From contig UREH01000098.1 in assembly GCA_900546835.1 (NCBI GenBank), forward strand, positions 1 to 8,891: a stretch of 8,891 nt of DNA, in the 5' to 3' direction. Below the pieces are notes generated by a model. It was not told where the DNA came from. It was given only the letters and a program-made list of their open reading frames with translations, and searched no databases. Positions 1-7,031 of the stretch are shown piece by piece (position 1 is the first letter of the stretch; each line of letters starts with the position of its first letter). A program made the position numbers and the translations under genes. The stretch comes from an uncultured Porphyromonadaceae bacterium (GTDB lineage: Bacteria; Bacteroidota; Bacteroidia; Bacteroidales; Muribaculaceae).

Positions 1-591
1 GGAGCCGTCTGCATGGAAGTCAACGAAATCGTTGTTCACGGCTTCCCCTCCAGCTACACCCTTCGCGAGGGCGACATCATCGGCCTCGACGTAGTAGTGG
101 AGCTCGACGGCTACAACGGCGACATGTGCTACACCTTCCCTGTCGGTCAGGTCGATGAAAAGGTGATGCAGCTCATGCGCACCACCAAGGAATCGCTCTA
201 CAAAGGCATCGAAGCCTGTCGTGAGGGCAACCGCATCGGCGATATAGCCAATGCCGTGCAGACCTACTGCGAGCGCCGTGGCTACTCCGTAGTGCGCGAG
301 ATGTGTGGCCACGGCATCGGCCGGAAGATGCACGAAGACCCCGAGGTGCCGAACTACGGACGCCGCGGCACGGGTCCCGTGATCCGCAACGGTCTGTGCA
401 TCGCCATCGAGCCGATGATCAACCTCGGAAGCCGCAACATCGTCATCGAAGCCGACGGCTGGACATGCCGCACCCGCGACCGCAAGCCTTCGGCCCACTA
501 CGAGCACACCGTGGCCGTTCTCGACGGGCAGACACACATCCTCACCACATTCGACTATGTGGCCCAGGTGCTCGGCGACCGGTTCATCTGA
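1..591 (+). CDS. map: Type I methionine aminopeptidase, 5' partial
   Basis: Cytosolic metalloenzyme that removes the initiator methionine from nascent proteins. The frame is open from base 1 (Gly-Ala-Val-Cys-Met...), so the true start lies before the window and roughly the first 70 residues are missing; the ATG at 13 is internal. The dinuclear-metal ligands of the family are all visible: Asp codons at 88 and 121, His at 310 in CGHGIG, Glu at 409 in IEPM and Glu at 502 in YEHT. The substrate-site histidines of VVHG (codon at 37) and HEDP (331) are also present. It is a complete catalytic C-terminal part with no lesion. It lies directly upstream of infA, which is the usual place for map at the end of the spc-type ribosomal cluster. 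Identification rests on family motifs and is secure. Confidence 0.96.
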   Translation, partial: GAVCMEVNEIVVHGFPSSYTLREGDIIGLDVVVELDGYNGDMCYTFPVGQVDEKVMQLMRTTKESLYKGIEACREGNRIGDIANAVQTYCERRGYSVVREMCGHGIGRKMHEDPEVPNYGRRGTGPVIRNGLCIAIEPMINLGSRNIVIEADGWTCRTRDRKPSAHYEHTVAVLDGQTHILTTFDYVAQVLGDRFI

Positions 592-606
592 CCCCTGCTC
601 CCTCCG

Positions 607-628
607 CACCATCCCTCCGGGGCTGGTG
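607..628 (+). other. Small hairpin in the map-infA spacer
   Basis: CACCA (607-611) pairs with TGGTG (624-628) and CCC (613-615) with GGG (620-622), with one mismatch between them and a TCCG loop. No T-run follows, so it is not an intrinsic terminator. It may protect or process the transcript, or be chance pairing in a GC-rich spacer. Confidence 0.35.
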
Positions 629-680
629 TCCATCCCACTCTCACTCCAACGTAATCCCTTAGTAACCACAGAAACTTTAT

Positions 681-899
681 ATGGCTAAACAATCGGCAAT
701 CGAACAAGACGGCACTATCGTTGAATCCCTTTCCAACGCTATGTTTCGTGTAGTGCTGGAAAACGGTCACGAAATCACCGCCCATATCTCCGGAAAGATG
801 CGCATGCACTACATCAAGATTCTTCCCGGCGACAAGGTGCGTGTAGAGATGTCGCCTTACGACCTGAGCAAAGGCCGTATTGCTTTCCGCTACAAGTGA
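681..899 (+). CDS. infA: Translation initiation factor IF-1
   Basis: A 72-residue single OB-fold (S1-like) protein that occupies the 30S A site during initiation. The length is that of bacterial IF-1. Diagnostic stretches are [17 protein letters not shown] (about residues 25-41), the IKILPGDKV turn (about 45-53) and the [10 protein letters not shown] end (about 62-71). The ATG at 681 gives the canonical MAKQ N-terminus and follows an A/T-rich leader without a Shine-Dalgarno sequence, normal for Bacteroidota. It follows map after 89 bases and precedes rpmJ by 48 bases, so it is probably co-transcribed with them. No anomaly; family assignment is secure. Confidence 0.97.
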   Translation: MAKQSAIEQDGTIVESLSNAMFRVVLENGHEITAHISGKMRMHYIKILPGDKVRVEMSPYDLSKGRIAFRYK

Positions 900-947
900 T
901 TCCGACCACACCAGATTTCCCCATTAAATTAAATCCCATATTATCCT

Positions 948-1064
948 ATGAAAGTAAGAGCTTCCATCAAGAAGCGTACCCCCGAGGACAAGATCGTCCG
1001 CCGCAAGGGCCGCCTCTATGTGATCAACAAGAAAAATCCCAAAAACAAACAGCGTCAAGGATAA
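948..1064 (+). CDS. rpmJ: 50S ribosomal protein L36, zinc-free form
   Basis: A 38-codon gene reading [15 protein letters not shown] at its start and [10 protein letters not shown] at its end; the [11 protein letters not shown] core (residues 16-26) is characteristic of L36, a small protein of the large subunit. The classic zinc ligands of L36 (Cys at about 11, 14 and 27 and His near 33) are replaced here by Thr11, Asp14, Asn27 and Asn33, so this is a C-minus paralogue form that cannot bind zinc in the usual way. The start ATG at 948 follows an AT-rich leader, and the gene ends TAA at 1062-1064. It lies between infA and rpsM, its normal context. The spacer that follows is unusually long and structured. 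Confidence 0.96.
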   Translation: MKVRASIKKRTPEDKIVRRKGRLYVINKKNPKNKQRQG

Positions 1065-1072
1065 TAAATCAA

Positions 1073-1187
1073 CCTGGCCAGGCGCACGGCGGACTTCCCG
1101 ACAGGATATAGGATGCCTCGGAGGCGGCTCAACGCCTGCCTCCTTTGGGTGGCACCCCATGGGGCTTGACCGTCAGGCCTACCGGCC
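1073..1187 (+). promoter_or_regulatory. Structured spacer, possible alpha-operon leader
   Basis: The 171-base rpmJ-rpsM spacer contains a cluster of inverted repeats: the palindrome CCTGGCCAGG (1073-1082); a stem of GAGGCGGC (1121-1128) with GCCTGCCTC (1134-1142), one bulged base and a TCAAC loop; the palindrome CCCCATGGGG (1155-1164); and GGCC-TACC-GGCC (1176-1187). TGGCC (1075-1079) can also pair with GGCCA (1184-1188), closing the whole block. No T-run follows the last stem, so termination is unlikely. It sits just before rpsM, the position where S4 binds a pseudoknot in the E. coli alpha operon. A regulatory role here is inference from position and structure only. Confidence 0.35.
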
Positions 1188-1235
1188 AATTCAATTATTA
1201 TTTTTGAAAGAAAATAAGAGACAACAAAAGCATTT

Positions 1236-1616
1236 ATGGCAGTAAGAATCGTGGGAGTTGACCTCCCCCAGAACAAACGGGGCGAAATTGCCCTCACCTA
1301 TATCTTCGGCATCGGCCGAAGCGCCGCAAAGACCATCCTGGACAAAGCCGGCGTTGATGTCAACATCAAGGTACAGGACTGGACCGACGCACAAGCCGCG
1401 AAGGTTCGTGAAGTTATCCAGGAAAACTACAAAGTTGAAGGCGACCTGCGCAGCGAGCTCCAGCTCAACATCAAGCGCCTTATGGACATCGGCTGCTACC
1501 GCGGCATCCGCCACCGTATCGGCCTGCCCGTGCGCGGCCAGAGCACCAAGAACAATGCCCGTACCCGCAAGGGACGTAAGAAAACAGTCGCTAACAAGAA
1601 GAAGGCTACCAAATAA
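1236..1616 (+). CDS. rpsM: 30S ribosomal protein S13
   Basis: A 126-residue protein of the small-subunit head that contacts the P-site tRNA and the 50S subunit. The [11 protein letters not shown] start, the helix-two-turn-helix [12 protein letters not shown] (residues 24-35) and the S13 signature around residues 88-112 ([15 protein letters not shown], then [10 protein letters not shown]) are all present. The tail (113-126) is Lys-rich, as expected for a segment reaching toward tRNA. The ATG at 1236 is preceded by an A-rich leader. It is the first gene of the conserved S13-S11-S4-alpha-L17 block; rpsK follows after 36 bases. No lesions. Confidence 0.97.
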   Translation: MAVRIVGVDLPQNKRGEIALTYIFGIGRSAAKTILDKAGVDVNIKVQDWTDAQAAKVREVIQENYKVEGDLRSELQLNIKRLMDIGCYRGIRHRIGLPVRGQSTKNNARTRKGRKKTVANKKKATK

Positions 1617-1652
1617 TTACGGTAGGCTCTCATTAACACATCCTTTAGCATT

Positions 1653-2042
1653 ATGGCAAAGAAAACAGTCGCAGCTAAAAAGAGAAACGTTAAAGTTGAT
1701 GCCGCCGGCCAGCTTCACGTTCACTCCTCCTTCAACAATATCATTGTATGCTTAGCCAACAGCGAAGGTCAGGTAATCTCCTGGTCGAGCGCAGGCAAGA
1801 TGGGCTTCCGTGGCTCTAAGAAAAACACCCCCTACGCAGCCCAGATGGCAGCGCAGGATTGCGGCAAGGTCGCCTACGACCTCGGTCTCCGCAAGGTGAA
1901 AGCCTACGTGAAGGGTCCCGGCAACGGCCGTGAGTCGGCTATCCGTACCGTCCATGGCATGGGCATCGAAGTAACCGAAATCATCGACGTTACTCCGCTT
2001 CCCCACAACGGCTGCCGTCCTCCCAAACGCCGTCGCGTCTGA
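1653..2042 (+). CDS. rpsK: 30S ribosomal protein S11
   Basis: A 129-residue protein of the 30S platform that helps form the mRNA exit channel. Typical features are the basic N-terminus, [11 protein letters not shown] (residues 22-32), [19 protein letters not shown] (46-64), [13 protein letters not shown] (87-98) and the C-terminal [15 protein letters not shown] (115-129), the S11 hallmark. Length is normal. The start at 1653 gives [11 protein letters not shown], and the TGA stop is at 2040-2042. The gene lies 36 bases after rpsM but is separated from rpsD by 195 bases of GC-rich, structured sequence, which breaks the otherwise tight packing. Confidence 0.97.
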   Translation: MAKKTVAAKKRNVKVDAAGQLHVHSSFNNIIVCLANSEGQVISWSSAGKMGFRGSKKNTPYAAQMAAQDCGKVAYDLGLRKVKAYVKGPGNGRESAIRTVHGMGIEVTEIIDVTPLPHNGCRPPKRRRV

Positions 2043-2049
2043 TCGATCC

Positions 2050-2073
2050 GGCGCACCCGCTCCGCCGGGCGCC
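2050..2073 (+). other. Short hairpin just after rpsK
   Basis: GGCGC (2050-2054) is complementary to GCGCC (2069-2073) across a 14-base GC-rich loop, starting eight bases after the rpsK stop. No T-run follows, so it does not look like an intrinsic terminator. It could mark a processing site or be fortuitous in this GC-rich stretch. Confidence 0.3.
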
Positions 2074-2102
2074 CCGAGCTTCGCAATTTCCATTCAGATA
2101 AC

Positions 2103-2195
2103 CTGCCGCCATTTCCGCCGGCGCATCCCGGGCCTTACCTTGATTTAATGGGGATTAAATTGGCCCGCAGCCTCCGGCTTCCACTCCGGCGGCAG
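2103..2195 (+). promoter_or_regulatory. Nested four-helix hairpin upstream of rpsD, putative S4 leader
   Basis: Four perfectly nested helices can be drawn by eye: CTGCCGCC (2103-2110) with GGCGGCAG (2188-2195); GCCGG (2117-2121) with CCGGC (2174-2178); CGGGCC (2129-2134) with GGCCCG (2162-2167); and an apical ATTTAAT (2143-2149) with ATTAAAT (2154-2160) around a GGGG tetraloop. An alternative 7-bp pairing, CCGCCGG (2115-2121) with CCGGCGG (2186-2192), excludes part of this, so a two-state switch is possible. There is no adjacent T-run and the rpsD start is 43 bases downstream, so a terminator is unlikely. S4 is a known autoregulator in E. coli and Bacillus; binding here is inference. Confidence 0.45.
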
Positions 2196-2237
2196 AAATC
2201 AACAAAAAACATCAAATTTTTTCATTAGAACGAAACA

Positions 2238-2843
2238 ATGGCTAGATATACAGGTCCCAAGACCAAAATCGCACGCAAATTCGGCGAACCCATCTTCGGC
2301 GAAGACAAGATCCTGAGCCGCAGAAACTTCCCCCCGGGCCAGCACGGCCAGAACCGTCGCCGCAAAACTTCGGAGTACGGCACCCAGCTCCGCGAAAAGC
2401 AGAAAGCTAAATACACCTACGGTGTGCTCGAACGTCAGTTCCGCAATCTTTTCGAGAAAGCCTCTTCCATGAAGGGTATCACCGGTGAAATCCTTCTCCA
2501 GCTTCTCGAAGGCCGCCTCGACAACGTGGTTTACCGTCTGGGCATCGCTCCCACCCGAGCAGCAGCCCGTCAGCTCGTGCTCCATAAGCATGTAACCGTC
2601 AATGGCTCCGTTGTCAACATCCCCTCCTATGCCGTTCAGCCCGGCGACGTTGTGGGTGTGCGCGAAAAATCCAAATCGCTCGAGGTTATCGCCGACGCTC
2701 TCGCCGGTTTCAACCATAGCAAATATCCCTGGCTCGAATGGGACGAGGCCACAAAGAGCGGCAAGCTCCTCCACGTTCCTACCCGCGAGGACATCCCCGA
2801 AAATATCAAGGAGCAGCTTATCGTCGAGTTGTATTCTAAATAA
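2238..2843 (+). CDS. rpsD: 30S ribosomal protein S4
   Basis: A 201-residue primary 16S rRNA-binding protein that nucleates 30S assembly and lines the mRNA entry site. The N-terminal S4 domain (residues 1-91) includes PGQHGQ (33-38) and the basic, Tyr-rich [17 protein letters not shown] segment (54-70). The S4 RNA-binding fold follows (about 92-155) with [12 protein letters not shown] and HVTVNG. The protein contains no cysteine, so it is the zinc-free class. Length is normal for Bacteroidota. The ATG at 2238 follows an A-rich leader. It lies 195 bases after rpsK and 20 bases before rpoA. Because S4 often represses its own operon, the structured leader upstream may be its target. Confidence 0.97.
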   Translation: MARYTGPKTKIARKFGEPIFGEDKILSRRNFPPGQHGQNRRRKTSEYGTQLREKQKAKYTYGVLERQFRNLFEKASSMKGITGEILLQLLEGRLDNVVYRLGIAPTRAAARQLVLHKHVTVNGSVVNIPSYAVQPGDVVGVREKSKSLEVIADALAGFNHSKYPWLEWDEATKSGKLLHVPTREDIPENIKEQLIVELYSK

Positions 2844-2863
2844 TAAAATTTAATTCAAGATCC

Positions 2864-3856
2864 ATGGCTATTTTAGCATTCCAGAAACCCGACAAGGTCG
2901 TGATGTTAGAAGCTAACAACTTCTACGGCAAGTTTGAGTTCAAGCCTTTGGAACCCGGCTATGGTATCACTGTCGGAAACGCTTTGCGCCGCGTTCTACT
3001 TTCCTCGCTCGAAGGCTATGCCATCGCAGCGATCAAAATCGACGGCGTGAAACACGAATTTGATACCATCCCCGGCGTAAAAGAGGATGTGACCAACATA
3101 ATCCTCAACCTCAAGAAGGTCGACCTCAAGCAGACTACCGAGGACGTTGATACCGAAAAAGCTACCATCACAGTTTCGGGTCAGGAGGTGTTCAAGGCCG
3201 GTGACATTGGCAAAGCCCTCTCGGGCTTCGAGGTCCTAAACCCCGACGAAGTCATTTGTCATTTGGATCCCGACGCAGGTTTCACCATCGAGGTTACCAT
3301 CAACAAGGGTCGCGGCTGGGTTCCCGCCGACGAAAACCAGATGGACATCCAGGACATCCAGACCCTGGCTATCGACTCCATCTACACCCCGATCAAAAAC
3401 GTCAAGTACGCCGTTGAAAACTTCCGCGTCGACCAGAAGACCGACTACGAAAAGCTGATTATTGAAATAACCACCAACGGTTCCATCCTTCCCAAGGAAG
3501 CTCTCAAGGAGGCCGCCAAAATCCTCATCTACCACCTCATGCTTTTCTCCGACGAGAAAATCACCATTGAGACCACCGAGGCCGAAGGCACCGAAGAGTT
3601 CGACGAAGAAATCCTCCATATGCGACAGCTCCTCAAAACCAAGCTCGTCGACATGGACCTCTCCGTCCGCGCACTCAACTGCCTCAAGAGCGCCGAAGTC
3701 GAGACCCTTGGCGAACTGGTCGTTTTCAATAAGACAGACCTCCTGAAATTCCGAAACTTCGGCAGGAAGTCCCTTACCGAGCTCGATGACCTTCTGGCCA
3801 ACCTCGGCCTCTCCTTCGGAATGGATATTTCAAAGTATAAATTAGACAAAGAGTAA
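2864..3856 (+). CDS. rpoA: DNA-directed RNA polymerase subunit alpha
   Basis: A 330-residue scaffold subunit of RNA polymerase. The N-terminal dimerisation domain (about 1-235) carries [20 protein letters not shown] (29-48) and [12 protein letters not shown] (178-189). An acidic linker (about 236-250) leads to the C-terminal domain (about 255-330). The DNA- and activator-contacting residues of that domain are conserved: Arg269, Asn272 and Cys273 in RALNCLK, and Gly300, Lys302 and Ser303 in NFGRKSL, corresponding to E. coli Arg265, Asn268, Cys269, Gly296, Lys298 and Ser299. The ATG at 2864 gives the [12 protein letters not shown] start typical of Bacteroidales. It sits 20 bases after rpsD and 9 before rplQ, so translational coupling in one mRNA is likely. 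Confidence 0.98.
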   Translation: MAILAFQKPDKVVMLEANNFYGKFEFKPLEPGYGITVGNALRRVLLSSLEGYAIAAIKIDGVKHEFDTIPGVKEDVTNIILNLKKVDLKQTTEDVDTEKATITVSGQEVFKAGDIGKALSGFEVLNPDEVICHLDPDAGFTIEVTINKGRGWVPADENQMDIQDIQTLAIDSIYTPIKNVKYAVENFRVDQKTDYEKLIIEITTNGSILPKEALKEAAKILIYHLMLFSDEKITIETTEAEGTEEFDEEILHMRQLLKTKLVDMDLSVRALNCLKSAEVETLGELVVFNKTDLLKFRNFGRKSLTELDDLLANLGLSFGMDISKYKLDKE

Positions 3857-3865
3857 AAAACACCG

Positions 3866-4378
3866 ATGAGACACAATAAATCTTTCAACCACCTTTCGCG
3901 CAAGAAAGCTCACCGCGACGCCTTACTCGCCAACATGACCATCTCTCTTATCATGCATAAGAGAATCTTCACCACCCTGGCTAAGGCAAAAGCTCTCCGC
4001 GTTTACTGCGAGCCGCTGATCAACCGCGCCAAAAACGACAGCATGGCCAACCGCCGCCTCGTCTTCTCCTACCTGCAGAACAAGGAGGCCGTGACCGAGC
4101 TCTTCCGCGAAATCTCGCAGAAAATCGCCGAGCGTCCCGGTGGCTACACCCGCATCCTCAAGACCGGCAATCGCCTTGGCGACAACGCCAAGACCTGCTT
4201 CATCGAGCTCGTTGACTACAACGAAAACATGCTCAAGACAAAGGACGCCAAGAAGACCACCCGTACGCGTCGCAGCCGCAAGGCCGCTGCCCCCGCAGCC
4301 GAGGCTCCGGCAGTAGCCGAAACTCCGGCCGCAGAAGCTCCCGCAGCAGAAGCTCCCGCAGCAGAAAGCGCCGAATAA
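3866..4378 (+). CDS. rplQ: 50S ribosomal protein L17 with Ala/Pro/Glu tail
   Basis: A large-subunit protein near the peptide exit tunnel. Residues 1-125 are an ordinary L17 core: [20 protein letters not shown] at the start, the [12 protein letters not shown] helix (31-42) and [18 protein letters not shown] (102-119 region). E. coli L17 is about 127 residues; this protein continues to 170. The extension begins with a basic linker (about 125-140, [10 protein letters not shown]) and ends in a low-complexity acidic tail (141-170) of EAPAA-type repeats that is probably disordered. The tail DNA contains a perfect 15-base tandem repeat. The start is 9 bases after the rpoA stop, and a probable terminator follows, making this the last gene of the cluster. 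Confidence 0.97.
   Translation: MRHNKSFNHLSRKKAHRDALLANMTISLIMHKRIFTTLAKAKALRVYCEPLINRAKNDSMANRRLVFSYLQNKEAVTELFREISQKIAERPGGYTRILKTGNRLGDNAKTCFIELVDYNENMLKTKDAKKTTRTRRSRKAAAPAAEAPAVAETPAAEAPAAEAPAAESAE
4334..4363 (+). repeat. 15-base tandem repeat in the rplQ tail
   Basis: GAAGCTCCCGCAGCA occurs twice in perfect tandem (4334-4348 and 4349-4363), each copy encoding Glu-Ala-Pro-Ala-Ala. A degenerate copy (GAAACTCCGGCCGCA, 4319-4333) precedes it, so the tail seems to have grown by in-frame unit duplication. Slippage would change the number of EAPAA units without shifting frame. Confidence 0.85.
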
Positions 4379-4403
4379 TTCGGCACTTCATCATACCCTT
4401 TTA

Positions 4404-4460
4404 GGCATCCGCCCCGCCGTTTCCCCCAAGGGGAGAGCGTAGGGCGGATGTCCGGCTTTA
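4404..4460 (+). terminator. Probable terminator of the ribosomal cluster
   Basis: CATCCGCCC (4406-4414) is perfectly complementary to GGGCGGATG (4442-4450), and flanking bases extend the stem to 11 pairs (4404-4414 with 4442-4452, one G-T). An inner stem of TCCCC with GGGGA stacks inside. The following bases (GGCTTTAATA) are only weakly T-rich, so efficiency is uncertain. It sits 25 bases after the rplQ stop and before the eno promoter. A second weak hairpin, CGGAT (4487-4491) with ATCCG (4502-4506) followed by TCTTTTG, might assist. Confidence 0.5.
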
Positions 4461-4565
4461 ATATTGTTGCATTTGTTCGGATGGACCGGATGTGCCGGGA
4501 TATCCGTCTTTTGTCCCGTTAACAGATATTATACAGGGCCGTGCATTAATTCAAAGAAAAAGTTG

Positions 4566-4573
4566 TATCTTTG
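4566..4573 (+). promoter_or_regulatory. Bacteroides-type promoter (-7 box) for eno
   Basis: TATCTTTG matches the Bacteroidota primary-sigma -7 consensus TAnnTTTG and is followed by C, as is common. It lies in an A-rich stretch, 67 bases before the eno ATG, so a leader of about 60 bases is expected. A matching TTTG -33 box is not clear at the expected 19-21 base distance. This supports eno being transcribed independently of the ribosomal cluster. Confidence 0.6.
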
Positions 4574-4637
4574 CGTCGGTGAAAACCAATCCCGAATCTC
4601 AATCACTAAACAACAATAAAAGCTTTAAAAGCATTAA

Positions 4638-5933
<1,296 letters not shown>

Positions 5934-5961
5934 TCCATTCGGAACTCCACCTATAAAAATC

Positions 5962-5996
5962 GCGATGCGTCGGCCCACCGGCGCATCGCTTTTTTT
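5962..5996 (+). terminator. Strong intrinsic terminator of eno, likely bidirectional
   Basis: Bases 5962-5973 pair with 5978-5989 in a 12-bp stem (one G-T pair) around a 4-base CCCA loop, followed directly by seven T (5990-5996). On the opposite strand the same stem is followed by ATTTTTAT, so it can also stop minus-strand transcription arriving from the convergent DUF1460 gene. Confidence 0.93.
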
Positions 5997-6043
5997 GTAT
6001 TAGTTTGTTTTATTCGACAGAAATTAATTGCTGGTCAACATGT

Positions 6044-6074
6044 TGTAGGGATGAGCCCTGGTGCATCCGCCCCT
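6044..6074. repeat. Intergenic inverted-repeat motif with GCATCCGCCCC
   Basis: In the 149-base gap between the convergent genes, GGATG (6049-6053) pairs with CATCC (6064-6068). The 11-mer GCATCCGCCCC at 6063-6073 also occurs at 4405-4415 in the rplQ-eno spacer, and a near match (GCATCGCCCC) lies at the window end from 8878. It is directly preceded by the 10-base palindrome CAACATGTTG (6036-6045). It may be one copy of a dispersed palindromic element, or a weak minus-strand terminator. Confidence 0.4.
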
Positions 6075-6082
6075 CTTTATTG

Positions 6083-6934
6083 CTAAGGGGTTAATCGGAC
6101 AATCCTTATCCCCTCGCTCCGGTGGCGTGCCACATATTCGGCTAAGGGCAACTTGTCGATGCATACTTTGCCCTGCTTCTGCGAGGCGTGGAGCAACATC
6201 GCCTTACCGCCCTCCATGATAATAAATCCCATGTGGCTTACGTCGAGACCGCTTTTCGATGTGGTGAACAGCACTACGTCGCCGCTGTGCACGGTCGGGG
6301 CAAGCGTTTTGTCCTTCACTTGCGGTGCCTTCAGCAGGGGATAACGGTGGTTGCTCAGCCCTGCTTCGGCGGCCTTTATCGATTCCAGCGTTGCCGAATC
6401 GGCCAGAGCGGGATATAGCTTCGCGTTGTGGCTCATGAAGTCCAACGTTTTAACATTATAGCGGACCCCGGCTATCTCGCCGGTCATCTCGCGCAGATTT
6501 CCGCGCGAATAGTTGTCGATAACCCATTCGCTTGGGTAGTGTAGCCGCGAGGCGTAGCCGGCGGCGCGCCCGTTGCGATAGCGCAGCCGTTCAAGATTCT
6601 CCGTGAAGTCGCGCCATGTGCGCCGGTGTTGCCCGGCCGTGTATGCCAGCGCAAGCACTGTCTCTACATAGGTTGTGCAGTCGAAAGCGTCGAGATTAAC
6701 CCTTACAGCCTCTCTTTCCCCTTCCAGCGTCCGCGCCTCATATGGTCTGCCGATGAATAGCCGGGCTATGCGCTCTACATTGCCCGCATCCTCTGTGGCG
6801 TACTCGTCGGCGAGAATCCGGTTAATGGTTGTTGTGTCGGCCAGAGCGTTGTGGAATTCAACCTCCGCGCTGCGCGCAGGGTGGGGGAGGAGCGTAAATG
6901 CTGCGGAGAGAATTAATAAGGGTTTGAATCTCAT
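6083..6934 (-). CDS. Exported DUF1460 amidase-like cysteine hydrolase
   Basis: A 283-residue protein of the N-acetylmuramoyl-L-alanine amidase-like family (DUF1460, NlpC/P60-type fold), expected to cleave bonds in peptidoglycan or its fragments in the cell envelope; the exact substrate is unknown. The start at 6934 is chosen because it gives a clean signal peptide (basic RFK, hydrophobic LLILSAAFTLL, cleavage near Ala20-Ala23). Family motifs include FIGRPYEARTLE, DAFDCTTYVETVLALA with the probable nucleophile Cys86, LHYPSEWV, DVVLFTTSKSGLDVSHMGF with the probable catalytic His234, and LLHAS with His249. No lipobox is seen, so it is periplasmic rather than lipid-anchored. It converges on eno and is separated from the upstream minus-strand gene by a terminator. 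No clear promoter was found. Confidence 0.88.
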   Translation of the reverse strand: MRFKPLLILSAAFTLLPHPARSAEVEFHNALADTTTINRILADEYATEDAGNVERIARLFIGRPYEARTLEGEREAVRVNLDAFDCTTYVETVLALAYTAGQHRRTWRDFTENLERLRYRNGRAAGYASRLHYPSEWVIDNYSRGNLREMTGEIAGVRYNVKTLDFMSHNAKLYPALADSATLESIKAAEAGLSNHRYPLLKAPQVKDKTLAPTVHSGDVVLFTTSKSGLDVSHMGFIIMEGGKAMLLHASQKQGKVCIDKLPLAEYVARHRSEGIRIVRLTP

Positions 6935-6943
6935 TTTCTGCGT

Positions 6944-6957
6944 TTCTTTTAAAAGAA
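6944..6957. other. Perfect 14-base palindrome before the DUF1460 gene
   Basis: TTCTTTTAAAAGAA is a perfect palindrome starting 10 bases before the DUF1460 start codon. On the minus strand it directly follows the terminator stem, so its first half (TTCTTTT) can act as that terminator's U-rich tail, while the whole could be an operator. Sequence alone cannot separate these roles. Confidence 0.5.
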
Positions 6958-7006
6958 CCGGCGGCGTGCCGTCTCGCCTGTAGCTTTGACGTCGACACAC
7001 CGCCGG
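6944..7006 (-). terminator. Intrinsic terminator after the SUMF1 lipoprotein gene
   Basis: Read on the minus strand, CCGGCGGTGTG (7006-6996) pairs with CACGCCGCCGG (6968-6958) in an 11-bp GC-rich stem (one G-T pair) with a 27-base loop, followed by TTCTTTT. It begins 26 bases after the SUMF1-gene stop and so insulates the downstream DUF1460 gene. The long loop lowers certainty. Confidence 0.65.
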
Positions 7007-7031
7007 AAACTATGCTGTTTGTGGTGCCGCC

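Noticed and set aside
303..662. Arg/Pro/His-rich plus-strand frame inside map
   Set aside because: It is an out-of-frame translation of map with composition typical of a frame shadow; map keeps all metal ligands in its own frame.
2199..2774. 191-residue minus-strand open frame opposite rpsD
   Set aside because: It is the complementary shadow of rpsD, with no recognisable domain and no leader or promoter.
6935..7000. 22-residue extension of DUF1460 upstream of 6934
   Set aside because: The extra residues are charged, overlap the upstream terminator stem and would bury the signal peptide; the ATG at 6934 begins a clean one.
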